A program made the position numbers and the translations under genes. From the NCBI RefSeq assembly GCF_014636315.1, contig NZ_BMED01000001.1, positions 1,245,941 to 1,309,940 on the forward strand: a stretch of 64,000 nt of DNA, read 5' to 3'. The notes below the pieces were generated by a model. That model made no database searches. It was given only the letters and a program-made list of their open reading frames with translations, and had not been told where the DNA came from. Shown piece by piece: positions 15,766-23,356 of this stretch. The number at the start of each line of letters is the position of its first letter. Within the stretch, counting starts at the first letter, position 1. The DNA is from Parundibacterium terreum. Its GTDB lineage: Bacteria > Pseudomonadota > Gammaproteobacteria > Burkholderiales > Burkholderiaceae_D.

Positions 15766-16968
15766 ATGCTGAAAGCTTTTGGCCGCTCATTGTGGAAAAG
15801 CATCGCGCGCGCCGCCAGGACACAGCAGCGCACGACGAAAAAACTGGCGACCGCGCTGCTGGCTTCTGCATCACCCGCAAAGCGCCCTGCCCGGAAGAAA
15901 GCTTCTGCCAAGAAAACATCTCCAGGAAAAGTCGCATCCAGCCGGGCCCAGCAGACCAAGTCCAAACCCAAGGCACAGGCCGGCCCTGCCCCGCTACCCG
16001 GAAAATGGCTGGCGTCTTATTACACGCAAGTACCGGATGCAGAACATTCAGGCACGAGGAGGCTTGCCTATTGGCTTTACATTCCACAACGTGAGCACAC
16101 AGGCAAGCTGCCGCTGGTGGTAATGCTGCACGGCTGCGGCCAATCCGCCACGCAATTTGCGACAGGATCGCGAATGAACCAGGTGGCCGAGGAACAAGGC
16201 TTTGCGGTTTTATATCCGCAACAGTCCTTGCGCGGCCATGCAAACCGCTGCTGGCCCTGGTATGACAAACGGGTGCAGGAAGGCGGCGGCGAGACACTGC
16301 TGTTGAGTGGCCTGATAGACAAGGTGGTACAAAGCAACGGGCTTGATGAGACGCGCATCTACGCGGCGGGCCTGTCTGCAGGCGCCGGGATGGCGCATAT
16401 CCTGGCGCTCGCCCTGCCTGACAAAATAGCTGCAGTGGGCCTGCATTCAGGACCTGTATTTGGCGCCGGGCATACTGCCGTGGGCGCCTACTCCGTCATG
16501 CAGCACGGCTCGGCCAAGGCCGCCGCAGGCGCGATCAAACTGCTACCCAATCCGCAAGCCAACATGCCGGCCATATTGCTGCAGGGCTTGGCCGACAAGA
16601 TCGTACGCCCGATTAATCAGGCGCAACTGGCACAACAGTTCATCACGATGAACCGGCTCGATGCAGCACATGCGATGCCGTTACGCAGCATCGCCGCCGG
16701 GCGAACAAAAACCCATCCGCGCCACGCACATCAGATCCTGGATTACCGCATCGGGCGCAAAACCATGCTGCGGGTATGCGCGATCAGCGGGCTGGAACAT
16801 GCATGGAGCGGTGGCGATTGTTCCGCAGCATTCAGTGCCTGTGAAGGTCCCGATGCAAGCAAGATGATGTGGGATTTTTTTAAGCAGCATAGAAAACCGG
16901 CGCTGCGTGCAGCTCAAAGACCGACGGTACAAGACGGTCTTGATAGTACTAGTCAACAAAACCGATAA
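15766..16968 (+). CDS. PHB depolymerase-family esterase with basic N-terminal region
   Basis: A 400-residue protein. Residues 1-75 are rich in Lys, Arg, Ala and Ser (KRPARKKASAKKTSPGK) and may bind granules or nucleic acid. From about 90 the alpha/beta hydrolase of the esterase_phd/LpqC family begins: PLVVMLHGCGQSATQFA with the oxyanion, RCWPWYD, and the lipase box GLSAGAGM with the nucleophile Ser. A conserved His lies in GLEHAWSGGD near the end. The family hydrolyses polyhydroxybutyrate oligomers or feruloyl esters. Without a clear signal peptide, intracellular action on stored polymer is the simpler reading. Confidence 0.82.
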   Translation: MLKAFGRSLWKSIARAARTQQRTTKKLATALLASASPAKRPARKKASAKKTSPGKVASSRAQQTKSKPKAQAGPAPLPGKWLASYYTQVPDAEHSGTRRLAYWLYIPQREHTGKLPLVVMLHGCGQSATQFATGSRMNQVAEEQGFAVLYPQQSLRGHANRCWPWYDKRVQEGGGETLLLSGLIDKVVQSNGLDETRIYAAGLSAGAGMAHILALALPDKIAAVGLHSGPVFGAGHTAVGAYSVMQHGSAKAAAGAIKLLPNPQANMPAILLQGLADKIVRPINQAQLAQQFITMNRLDAAHAMPLRSIAAGRTKTHPRHAHQILDYRIGRKTMLRVCAISGLEHAWSGGDCSAAFSACEGPDASKMMWDFFKQHRKPALRAAQRPTVQDGLDSTSQQNR

Positions 16969-16992
16969 AGACTTTGCCAATGCCCGCTCGTG

Positions 16993-17030
16993 AAAAAACC
17001 GGCACGATCATGAACCGTGCCGGCTTTTTT
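16993..17030. terminator. Bidirectional rho-independent terminator
   Basis: A-run, CCGGCACG stem (16999-17006), loop, CGTGCCGG (17016-17023), then a T-run at 17025-17030. It sits between the convergent esterase and ohr genes and works as a canonical terminator for both strands. Confidence 0.85.
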
Positions 17031-17055
17031 ATCGCGAAGCGATCAGGACAGTGGA

Positions 17056-17481
17056 TTACACGATTGTCAGAGTCACGTCGATATTGCCGCGTGTTGCATT
17101 GGAATAAGGGCAAACGATGTGAGCAGCGGCTACCAGTTTTTCTGCGGTAGCGCGGTCCATGCCTGGCAGGGATATTTTGAGTTCCACTTCGATACCAAAG
17201 CCGGTTGGGATCGGGCCGATGCCGACTGTACCATCAACGGTCACATCTGCTGGCACGGCAATCTTGTCGCGGCCGCCGACGAATTTCATTGCACCGAGGA
17301 AGCAAGCCGAATAACCGGCAGCAAACAATTGTTCTGGGTTGGTGCCTACTGCACCAGAGCCGCCCAGTTCTTTTGGCGTAGTCAGTTTGACGTCCAGTAC
17401 ATTGTCGGACGATACGGCACGGCCTTCACGACCACCAGTGGCTTTTGCGTTTGCGCGATACAGAACATTTTCGATAGACAT
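17056..17481 (-). CDS. ohr: Organic hydroperoxide resistance protein Ohr
   Basis: 141 residues, full length for Ohr. The two catalytic cysteines are Cys60 ([11 protein letters not shown]) and Cys124 ([11 protein letters not shown]), at the canonical positions. Ohr is a thiol-dependent cytosolic peroxidase that reduces organic hydroperoxides, usually using lipoylated proteins as reductant. It ends at a bidirectional terminator. A hydrolase gene lies directly upstream and an OhrR-type regulator beyond it on the same strand, so induction by organic peroxides is expected. Confidence 0.93.
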   Translation of the reverse strand: MSIENVLYRANAKATGGREGRAVSSDNVLDVKLTTPKELGGSGAVGTNPEQLFAAGYSACFLGAMKFVGGRDKIAVPADVTVDGTVGIGPIPTGFGIEVELKISLPGMDRATAEKLVAAAHIVCPYSNATRGNIDVTLTIV

Positions 17482-17607
17482 GATAATTTCCTTTAAATGA
17501 ATGAGTGATGAAGCAAATTAAGTATTACTTGAGTATTACTGAGCGGTGTGCCGGCGGTGTTGGCCGCCGGCGGCCCGCTTTAAAGCTTGAAAATTAACGC
17601 TTAAAGA

Positions 17608-18387
17608 TTAACGATTCACTGCGGTCATGATCACATCCGCGACTTTCTGTGGCTGGGACACCATGACGGAGTGGCTGGCGCCTGGCACAACGGTAGTTAC
17701 GGCTTGCAATTTTTTAGCGAAATCACGTTGCAGGCCTGGATCGATCATGCGGTCGTTGCCGGCAACGACGTAATAGTTAGGTTTGTTTTTCCAAGCAGCA
17801 AAAGTGATTTGTTCGCCAAAGGCTTTCGCAGGGAACAAGCCTTGGGTTGCAGCTAAGGCTTTTGCGGTTTTTGCTGGGATATCCTGCGCAAAGTTGGCGA
17901 TATAGGATTCATCAGGCAGCGTCAGATCACCGTTTGCATCTGGTTTCAATGTAGGGATGCCTGGTGGCAAAGGATAGTCTTTACCTACTGTACCCAGGGC
18001 CTGGCCTTCTGAAGGAGCAAAGGCGGCAACATATACCAGTGCCTTGATCTTGTCGCTGACGCCGGCTTGTGTAATAACCGCACCACCCCATGAATGGCCT
18101 ACCAGAACGACCTTGCCGGTTTGTGCATCGATCACGCGTTGTGCTGCGGCAACGTCATCTGCCAGTGAAGACAGTGGGTTTTGCACAGCAATCACTTTCA
18201 CGCCCTTGGCTTGCAGCAGAGGGATAACGCCGCTCCAGCTAGAACCGTCGGCAAACGCGCCGTGTACCAGGACCACCGTAGTGTCATTCACTGGCGTGGT
18301 AGCAGCAGTTTGGGCAAATGCAGGAGCAATAGCGGCAGCAGACAAGATGACGGATGCCAGCAGAGTACGTTTGATAGACTTATTCAT
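17608..18387 (-). CDS. Secreted alpha/beta hydrolase in the ohr cluster
   Basis: A 259-residue protein with a Sec signal peptide (about residues 1-26, KRTLLASVILSAAAIAPAFA). The mature part is an alpha/beta hydrolase: VLVHGAFADGSSW, nucleophile Ser in GHSWGGAV, and His in GASHSVM near the C-terminus. It resembles the other exported hydrolase at 47327-48091. The family contains esterases acting on small ligands. The target is unknown. The start at 18387 follows AAGGAATTATC. OhrR-box-like repeats lie upstream, suggesting peroxide induction together with ohr. Confidence 0.85.
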   Translation of the reverse strand: MNKSIKRTLLASVILSAAAIAPAFAQTAATTPVNDTTVVLVHGAFADGSSWSGVIPLLQAKGVKVIAVQNPLSSLADDVAAAQRVIDAQTGKVVLVGHSWGGAVITQAGVSDKIKALVYVAAFAPSEGQALGTVGKDYPLPPGIPTLKPDANGDLTLPDESYIANFAQDIPAKTAKALAATQGLFPAKAFGEQITFAAWKNKPNYYVVAGNDRMIDPGLQRDFAKKLQAVTTVVPGASHSVMVSQPQKVADVIMTAVNR

Positions 18388-18421
18388 GATAATTCCTTCC
18401 AATGAGTGATTTTTAATTTCA

Positions 18422-18442
18422 CGCTAATAATTAGCGCACTAA
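18422..18442. promoter_or_regulatory. Putative OhrR/MarR operator A (hydrolase-ohr promoter)
   Basis: CGCTAAT-A-ATTAGCG (18422-18436) is a perfect 7-1-7 inverted repeat. Overlapping it, TTAGCGCACTAA (18431-18442) is identical to a 12-mer upstream of ohrR (19302-19313). It lies 35-55 bases upstream of the hydrolase start, a natural repressor position. Confidence 0.6.
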
Positions 18443-18495
18443 CTTAATGTCTGGCATCTCGCTCGTTTGTGCTGTGCCATGAACACACTTTAGTA

Positions 18496-18511
18496 CACTA
18501 ATCGTTAGCGC
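18496..18511. promoter_or_regulatory. Putative OhrR/MarR operator B
   Basis: CACTAATCGTTAGCG contains the half sites CTAA and TTAGCG in the same orientation relationship as operator A, and lies about 60 bases further upstream of the hydrolase gene. It could allow two-site binding. Its similarity to the 12-mer is partial. Confidence 0.45.
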
Positions 18512-18567
18512 GCAAGTTATTTTTCAAAATATTTTCAAAAAATTTTTCTGCGCCAGTAAAACGCTTA

Positions 18568-18835
18568 GAGGCTGTTGCGAAATTAGCCTGGCTCGGCGTC
18601 GCCGACGAAGACAGTGCTTTAGCCCCTTTGTCCCTATAGGGAAAGAGTATTGCCTTGTAGGGCAATACCGTTACGTAGGCGAGCAGCATGCTGCTCGAAA
18701 CCCCTACTACACCGGCTAGGAGGGCGTAGCAGGGAATTCGTGCAACATGTTGCACGCCTGCGTAGCGACATTGGCTTATCAGCCAATGTGCGCCCTGCAA
18801 GGGCAACAACGCCAGGGTAATTTCACAATAGCCTC
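18568..18835. mobile_element. MITE: hairpin-rich non-autonomous element inserted at the ohrR stop codon
   Basis: A 268-base element bounded by 24-base terminal inverted repeats that match at 21 positions. The left end starts GAGGCTGTTGCGAAATTA and the right end is its near reverse complement. Both sides carry the trinucleotide TTA (18565-18567, 18836-18838), a target duplication of TNA type as used by IS5/IS427-like transposases. No coding sequence is present. Inside are perfect or near-perfect palindromes: TCCCTATAGGGA (18631), GTATTGCC/GGCAATAC (18647-18668), GAGCAGCATGCTGCTC (18681-18696), CGTGCAACATGTTGCACG (18739-18756) and ACATTGGCT/AGCCAATGT (18768-18789). The right TTA is the stop codon of ohrR on the minus strand. 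IS family assignment is inferred. Confidence 0.8.
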
Positions 18836-19273
18836 TTAGTTATCGAGGTTCTTGCTGAGCTTAGTCATGCCGCTCATCATCTGCTCAACATCTTCCATCG
18901 TAATGCCGGAAGCCTGGGCAATGCATTGGCTGACACGGACACCATCCGCGCGCAAGGCCTTGCCTGCTTCGGTCAGGGTTAGTACCCGGTTGCGTTCATC
19001 CTGGGGATCGCGGCTGCGTATGACGTAGCCCACCGCTTCCAGGCGCTTTACCAGCGGCGTGATGGAACCGGGATCTTGCTGCAGCCGTTCAGCCAGGTCT
19101 TTGATACCTATGCCCTCTTCTTCCCACAATACGACCATGACCAGGTATTGCGGATAAGTTAAGTTCAGCTTAGCCAGCATGGGCTTGTAGAGCTGGGTCA
19201 TCTTCAGGGACGTGGAATACAGCTTGAAGCATAAATGCTGGTCAAGTCTGGGAGGGAGTGCGCGCGCGTTCAT
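18836..19273 (-). CDS. ohrR: OhrR-type MarR family peroxide sensor
   Basis: 145 residues with a MarR winged helix: IKDLAERLQQDPGSITPLVKRLEAVGYV and the wing RDPQDERNRVLTLT. Cys15 lies in LDQHLCFKLYSTS, which matches the N-terminal sensing cysteine of OhrR proteins. Oxidation of this Cys releases DNA in known members. It probably represses itself and the downstream hydrolase-ohr genes. The last codon, TAA, is supplied by the TTA target duplication of the adjacent MITE, so the protein is intact despite the insertion. Confidence 0.87.
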   Translation of the reverse strand: MNARALPPRLDQHLCFKLYSTSLKMTQLYKPMLAKLNLTYPQYLVMVVLWEEEGIGIKDLAERLQQDPGSITPLVKRLEAVGYVIRSRDPQDERNRVLTLTEAGKALRADGVRVSQCIAQASGITMEDVEQMMSGMTKLSKNLDN

Positions 19274-19300
19274 GGTAGTTATCCTTTCTAAAGCAAATAG

Positions 19301-19314
19301 ATTAGCGCACTAAT
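19301..19314. promoter_or_regulatory. Putative OhrR autoregulatory operator
   Basis: ATTAGCGCACTAAT is an imperfect palindrome 28 bases upstream of the ohrR start and shares a 12-mer with operator A before the hydrolase gene. The rest of the 19274-19581 gap (about 308 bases) is AT-rich toward its right end. It probably holds the ohrR promoter and the promoter of the cassette array that begins at 19582. I see no gene in it. Confidence 0.6.
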
Positions 19315-19581
19315 AGTTTAGACGCAAATTACGATGCTCTTTTATCAAATCCCAAGGTTTGCTCTTATCCCCTATCCGCCGTCCCCTCCCCCCCTACAGA
19401 AAAAACAGCCAATGCTAAAGGGCATGCTTCTCGTTGGTTCCTGATACATGTCAAGCTGTCAAAAAATGTAGTTGCCTAGTGGAAATTAAATCTATACATT
19501 GCAAATTATCATGAATTTTCATTTTGTCATGTATTCTCTGCGAGTTAAATGGACTGACTCAACTAACACAAGGAACCGTTG

Positions 19582-20099
19582 ATGACGGGAATATTTTTAT
19601 TACTCGTAATGGGCATTTGGTTTTTGCTGGCGCTAAGCTTTTCGTACAAAGTATCAGGATGGTTTTTTAACTATTGGAAAAGAGCGCTTGCTTGTTGCGT
19701 GATGTTTCTCGTCATGTTGCCCTTACCCTGGTCGACGAATTTTTTGCACAGGACCAGTTCAAAGCACTTTGCCAGGCGCATTCCCAACTAATTTTTGATC
19801 CGCAGACCGCGGCAGGGAGAACGATTTATTTGGAAAAAATTGGACGCCAGAGCATTGAAGGGACTTGGGTGCCGATGACTATCGAGACGTGGAGATTCCG
19901 CGATGTAAAAACACGAGAGCCAGTCGCCAGCTTCGAACTAATCTTTGCAAAAGCAGGTTTTTTGGGCCGTTCCCTCGGCCTTACGCAGAGCCCATCCCCG
20001 TTTTTATTCGATGCTTTCTGCGCCCCAGTAGGATATGGGGAATTGTTTATTACGTTTGACAAGATCGGAATAACCCGAACATCGCTTCCTAAACAATAG
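19582..20099 (+). pseudogene. Cassette protein X, copy 1 (frameshifted membrane protein)
   Basis: The first part encodes TM segments (GIFLLLVMGIWFLLALSF; then CCVMFLVMLPLP). At 19726-19728 a CCC run replaces the CCCC seen in copy 2 (22486-22740), shifting the frame. The continuation is open in another frame to 20099 (VDEFFAQDQFKALC, IYLEKIGRQSIEGTWVP, GELFITFDKIGI). Restored, it would be about 172 residues: one or two membrane helices plus an unrecognised soluble domain. AAGGAAC precedes the ATG. It may be a true pseudogene, a slipping-tract variant or a sequencing error. Confidence 0.65.
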
Positions 20100-20111
20100 T
20101 GAGATTTGATT

Positions 20112-20231
20112 ATGCCAACAGTACACGACACATATATTAATGCGTTACTTGCGGATGCAAGTTATGTGGCCGGTCTTCCCATTGGCGCATCGAGTACCGG
20201 TCTGGTTGAGGGGCTGCAATTCGCAGAATAG
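20112..20231 (+). pseudogene. 39-codon remnant resembling a secreted-effector N-terminus
   Basis: A short open frame starting MPTVHDTYINALLADASYVA and ending at TAG 20231. The YINALLADASYV stretch resembles N-termini of large secreted hydrolase or RTX-like effectors as I remember them. I cannot confirm this without a search. It sits between the two membrane-protein cassettes, suggesting a truncated toxin gene left by recombination. The ribosome site is weak (GTGAG). Confidence 0.4.
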
Positions 20232-20238
20232 GACGAGA

Positions 20239-21109
20239 ATGAAACAGATCGTCGGAGTACTAATTTTTACCGGCCTGGCATGGATGGCGGCATTACTACT
20301 CGGTGGAATTTTATGGTTACTGAAATTCCGTAAAACAGCCAGGTGGACAGCCGGGATCCTATTCTTTGCTCCATTTGTGCTGAGTATTGTTCTGTACGTA
20401 CAAAATAAAGCCGAAGATAGAAAATTCACTGAAGACGTAGCCTATGTGAAGGAACTCTGCGCAAAGAATGGCGGAGACCACATCTACAAGACGGTAGACA
20501 ACGTTGAAGGCATTTTTAGGATGAAGGAACGTCATCCTGACTATGACGACCAACTCCACGACCAATTTGGGATGATTGATCCCTACGGGGCGGCGCAAGA
20601 AGATCCAAATAACGCAGGTGAATTTCTAAGTGAGCAGCAAATTTCTTCAACTGCCGGATATGTATATATCGAAGCTCCACTATCGTACAAAGTTAACGGT
20701 CCGCCGTATAAGCGTTTCTATTTGAAACCTACTGGTCAAAAAATTGGGGAAAAGCATGCATATGCTCCGAATGCAGCTAACCCTGAACTGGAAATTGTGA
20801 CTGAAGAGGTTTCAAAACGAGCAAGCCGATATGGGTATTTGATTGAAGACATTTCTACGCGTGAGATGCGCGAACGTTGGATCGGCGGTGGACGCATTAA
20901 AGTCATTGACTTGCAGACTAACGAATTACTTGCAGAAAGGGTTGGATACTTCAGAGCTATTGGGCCTGCGGCGCTATTGCATTGGTCCGGGGGCATCTGC
21001 GTATCAAAATCGAAGAATTTGTCCATACAACAGCAGGATTAAAGGATTTTTACATGCGGTTTTAAAACCAGTAGCTAGCCGCCCTACACCTTCATATTCT
21101 GATTTTTAA
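20239..21109 (+). pseudogene. Cassette protein Y, copy 1 (C-terminal frameshift)
   Basis: Starting at MKQIVGVLIF (20239, behind AGGACGAG), this matches copy 2 (21432-22301) through most of its length: two N-terminal membrane segments, then VAYVKELCAKNGGDHIYKTV, NVEGIFRMKERHPDYD, PPYKRFYLKPTG and RERWIGGGRIKVIDL. At a GGGGG run (20989-20993) the frame shifts and it stops at 21042. Removing one G restores HAVLKPVASRPTPSYSDF, ending at 21109 like copy 2. No known family is recognised. A membrane-anchored immunity protein is a possible role by context. Confidence 0.65.
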
Positions 21110-21130
21110 ATCGCAGCTAGGATAATAATT

Positions 21131-21358
21131 ATGGAAAATAATCAAATCCAAAAATTCGCACCAATGGTCGATATCCAGATGGCCGCTGAAGCGTTCTTAA
21201 ATCATAGCGGCACCACACACCACGATTTGCGCGCATTCTTTAACAACAAGCTATTGATCATACCGGGCATGCAGGTGGTGTCGAAGATCAATCAGGGCAA
21301 GCGGACTGTGCTGGAGTATTTTTTTTCGCCGATGCAGAAGGCGGCGCGGGAACGGTAA
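21131..21358 (+). pseudogene. Fusion remnant: unknown N-terminus joined to HlyD C-terminus
   Basis: A 75-codon frame. Residues 1-40 (MENNQIQKFAPMVDIQMAAE) look like the start of another protein. The remaining residues, IIPGMQVVSKINQGKRTVLEYF, match the conserved end of HlyD-family type I secretion adaptors (PGM.V...I..GKRTVLEYLLSP). The frame therefore appears to be a deletion junction between two genes. It is probably not functional as an adaptor. Confidence 0.55.
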
Positions 21359-21431
21359 AACTTATGAACACATGCTCGCTATTCGAATTCTCTTTTTGCG
21401 CGAAAAATTAGAAACTAAGGAAAAATCAAGA

Positions 21432-22301
21432 ATGGTTCAGATAGTTCATATACTTTTTTTGGGGATAATTTCCTGGCTGGCCGCCCCAGTTTTAGGCATT
21501 ATTTTATGGCTTTTTAAATTTCGCAAAACCGCTGCCGGAGTAGTGATGGCGCTCTTCATGGTTCCATTTATTTTGATGGGTGTGATGTACAACCAGATCT
21601 TAGATGAAAACCAAAAATTTAAAGAAGATGTCGCTTACGAGCAAGCCTTGTGTGCAAAATATGGTGGCGACAAAATCTATAAAACGGTAGAGAACGTTGA
21701 AGGGATTTTTCGGATAAACGAGCGGCACCCGGATTATGACAGTCAATTGCGTGATCAATTCGGAATGATTGATCCATATGGAAATGCTCAAGGTGATCCC
21801 AGCAGTGCCGGAGAGTTTTTAAATGATCAGCGCATCGCATCTAAACGCGGTTATATCTATGCTGAAACGCAAATCAAGTATGACAGTAAAGGTCCTCCCT
21901 ACAAGCGTTTTTACCTGAAGCCTACTGGCAAGAAAATTGGTGACAAGTATCCAGGGGCTGAAAATCGTTTAAACCCTGAGTTGGAAATTGTGGAAGAACA
22001 AGTTGCACAGCTCGCTAGCCACTACGGTTATGTGATTGATGATTTATCGACACGGGAATTACGTGAGCGGTGGATTGGCGGTGGACGTATCAGAATTATT
22101 GATTTGAGAACAAACGAAGTTCTGGCTGAGCGCATAGGTTATTTTCGTGCTCCAGGAATGAGTGTTCCATTACATTGGGCCGCATCCGGATTATCAGTAA
22201 CAGATCATTTTTGCCCGCAGGGCAGCAGCCTGAAGCAGTTTTTGCATTCAGTTTTAAAACCTGTCCAGGCCCAAATAACGCCGGCCTATTCCGACTTCTA
22301 A
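21432..22301 (+). CDS. Cassette protein Y, copy 2 (two-TM protein of unknown function)
   Basis: A 289-residue protein, intact. Two hydrophobic helices at about residues 5-25 and 33-52 are followed by a soluble region. Conserved blocks shared with copy 1 are ALCAKYGGDKIYKTVENVEGIF, HPDYD, DQFGMIDPYG, PPYKRFYLKPTG and RERWIGGGRI. Protein X carries a related ALC-AH-SQLIFDP block after its own helices, so X and Y may belong to one superfamily. I do not recognise it. The start at 21432 follows AAGGA. Repetition between T1SS remnants suggests an immunity-type role, as inference only. Confidence 0.65.
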   Translation: MVQIVHILFLGIISWLAAPVLGIILWLFKFRKTAAGVVMALFMVPFILMGVMYNQILDENQKFKEDVAYEQALCAKYGGDKIYKTVENVEGIFRINERHPDYDSQLRDQFGMIDPYGNAQGDPSSAGEFLNDQRIASKRGYIYAETQIKYDSKGPPYKRFYLKPTGKKIGDKYPGAENRLNPELEIVEEQVAQLASHYGYVIDDLSTRELRERWIGGGRIRIIDLRTNEVLAERIGYFRAPGMSVPLHWAASGLSVTDHFCPQGSSLKQFLHSVLKPVQAQITPAYSDF

Positions 22302-22302
22302 T

Positions 22303-22402
22303 TTTCGGAACACCACTAATCAATCAGGGCAAGCGAACCGTGCTGGAGTACTTGCTGACGCCGGTGCAGAAGGCGACGCAGGAGGCGGCGCGGGAAAGAT
22401 AA
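22303..22402 (+). pseudogene. HlyD C-terminal remnant, copy 2
   Basis: An open stretch right after the Y copy-2 stop codon reads INQGKRTVLEYLLTPVQKAT and then EAARER before TAA (22400-22402). This is the usual end of HlyD/T1SS membrane-fusion proteins. It has no start codon of its own. The same remnant occurs at 21290-21358, so the two cassettes each carry the tail of an adaptor gene. Confidence 0.6.
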
Positions 22403-22485
22403 AAATGAAGAATGACGTGATGACCATACACAGTCTGAATCCACAAAATTCGATGGACTGTTTTAATTAAAACAAGGAACAGGTG

Positions 22486-22740
22486 ATGACAGGAATATTT
22501 TTATTACTCGTAATGGGCATTTGGTTTTTGCTGGCGCTAAGCTTTTCGTACAAAGTATCAGGATGGTTTTTTAACTATTGGAAAAGAGCGCTTGTTTGTT
22601 GCGTGATGTTTCTCGTTATGCTGCCTTTACCCCTGGTCGACGAATTTTTTGCACAGTACCAGTTCAAAGCACTTTGCGACGCGCATTCTCAATTAATTTT
22701 TGATCCGCAGTCCTCCCCTGCGCAACAGTCAGTTACCTAG
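22486..22740 (+). pseudogene. Cassette protein X, copy 2 (in frame but truncated)
   Basis: The first 225 bases (22486-22710) are nearly identical to 19582-19805, with about ten substitutions and one inserted C by eye. The frame stays open here: PLPLVDEFFAQYQFKALC. The match ends abruptly after TTTTGATCCGCAG and the frame runs out 10 codons later, inside the convergent reductase gene. Copy 2 therefore lacks about half of the protein. AAGGAAC precedes the start. Confidence 0.65.
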
Positions 22741-23319
22741 CTTGATAAGATTCTGGAGCACCAGTGGCGCCCCCAAACCAAGCAAGGCGCCGCCCTCATT
22801 GATTTTGCCGAGCTGGATAGGCGCAAAGCCCAGGTCGCTGACCAGATTGGCAATCCAGACGGCGGCCGTTTCATCATTGCCTGCGACAAACATGACGCGC
22901 CGTCCACTGGCCTCCGCTGGGTTGGCAGCGAGCAGTTTTGCCGGCAACTGGTTGAAGGTCTTGACCACCTTCGCACCGGAAAACGCTGCGGCTACCACAT
23001 CTGAGGATGCCTGCCCTTTCAGCTCTTCCGGCGCAATACCATAGGTATTCATTGCATCCACGACGATTTTTCCCTCCCAACTGTGCAAAGCCTGCGCAAC
23101 TGCTGCGTGCGCACGGAAAGGGACGGCAAGAATAATAACGTCCGCCTTGAATGCGTTTTGCAGGCTCATAGGGGTGACGGCTTCACCCAGCTCCTTGGCC
23201 AACGCGGTGATGGAGTCCGCTCCGCGCGTATTGGCTATGCCGACGGCAATACCGTTGCGTGCAAATTGGCGAGCGAGCGCGATACCGACATTGCCGGAAC
23301 CGATAATGGAATAAGTCAT
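22729..23319 (-). CDS. NADPH-dependent F420 reductase-like NAD(P)-binding protein
   Basis: A 196-residue protein with a Rossmann start TYSIIGSGNVGIALARQF, IANTRGAD in place of an adenosine-binding acidic residue (NADP preference), and VVDAMNTYG and VVKTFNQLP motifs typical of the F420_oxidored/NPAP family. In bacteria without F420 these proteins are generic NADP-linked reductases of unknown substrate. AGAGGGA precedes the start. It follows azoR by 37 bases in a minus-strand operon with the yceI gene. Its last 12 bases overlap the convergent truncated cassette X. Confidence 0.82.
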   Translation of the reverse strand: MTYSIIGSGNVGIALARQFARNGIAVGIANTRGADSITALAKELGEAVTPMSLQNAFKADVIILAVPFRAHAAVAQALHSWEGKIVVDAMNTYGIAPEELKGQASSDVVAAAFSGAKVVKTFNQLPAKLLAANPAEASGRRVMFVAGNDETAAVWIANLVSDLGFAPIQLGKINEGGALLGLGAPLVLQNLIKLGN

Positions 23320-23356
23320 GATGAAATCCCTCTAAAGATAAAGGTGTTTGGAATGA

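Noticed and set aside
18498-18809. 103-codon open frame on the minus strand across the hairpin element
   Set aside because: It lies almost entirely inside the MITE, has palindromic low-complexity sequence, and has no ribosome site.
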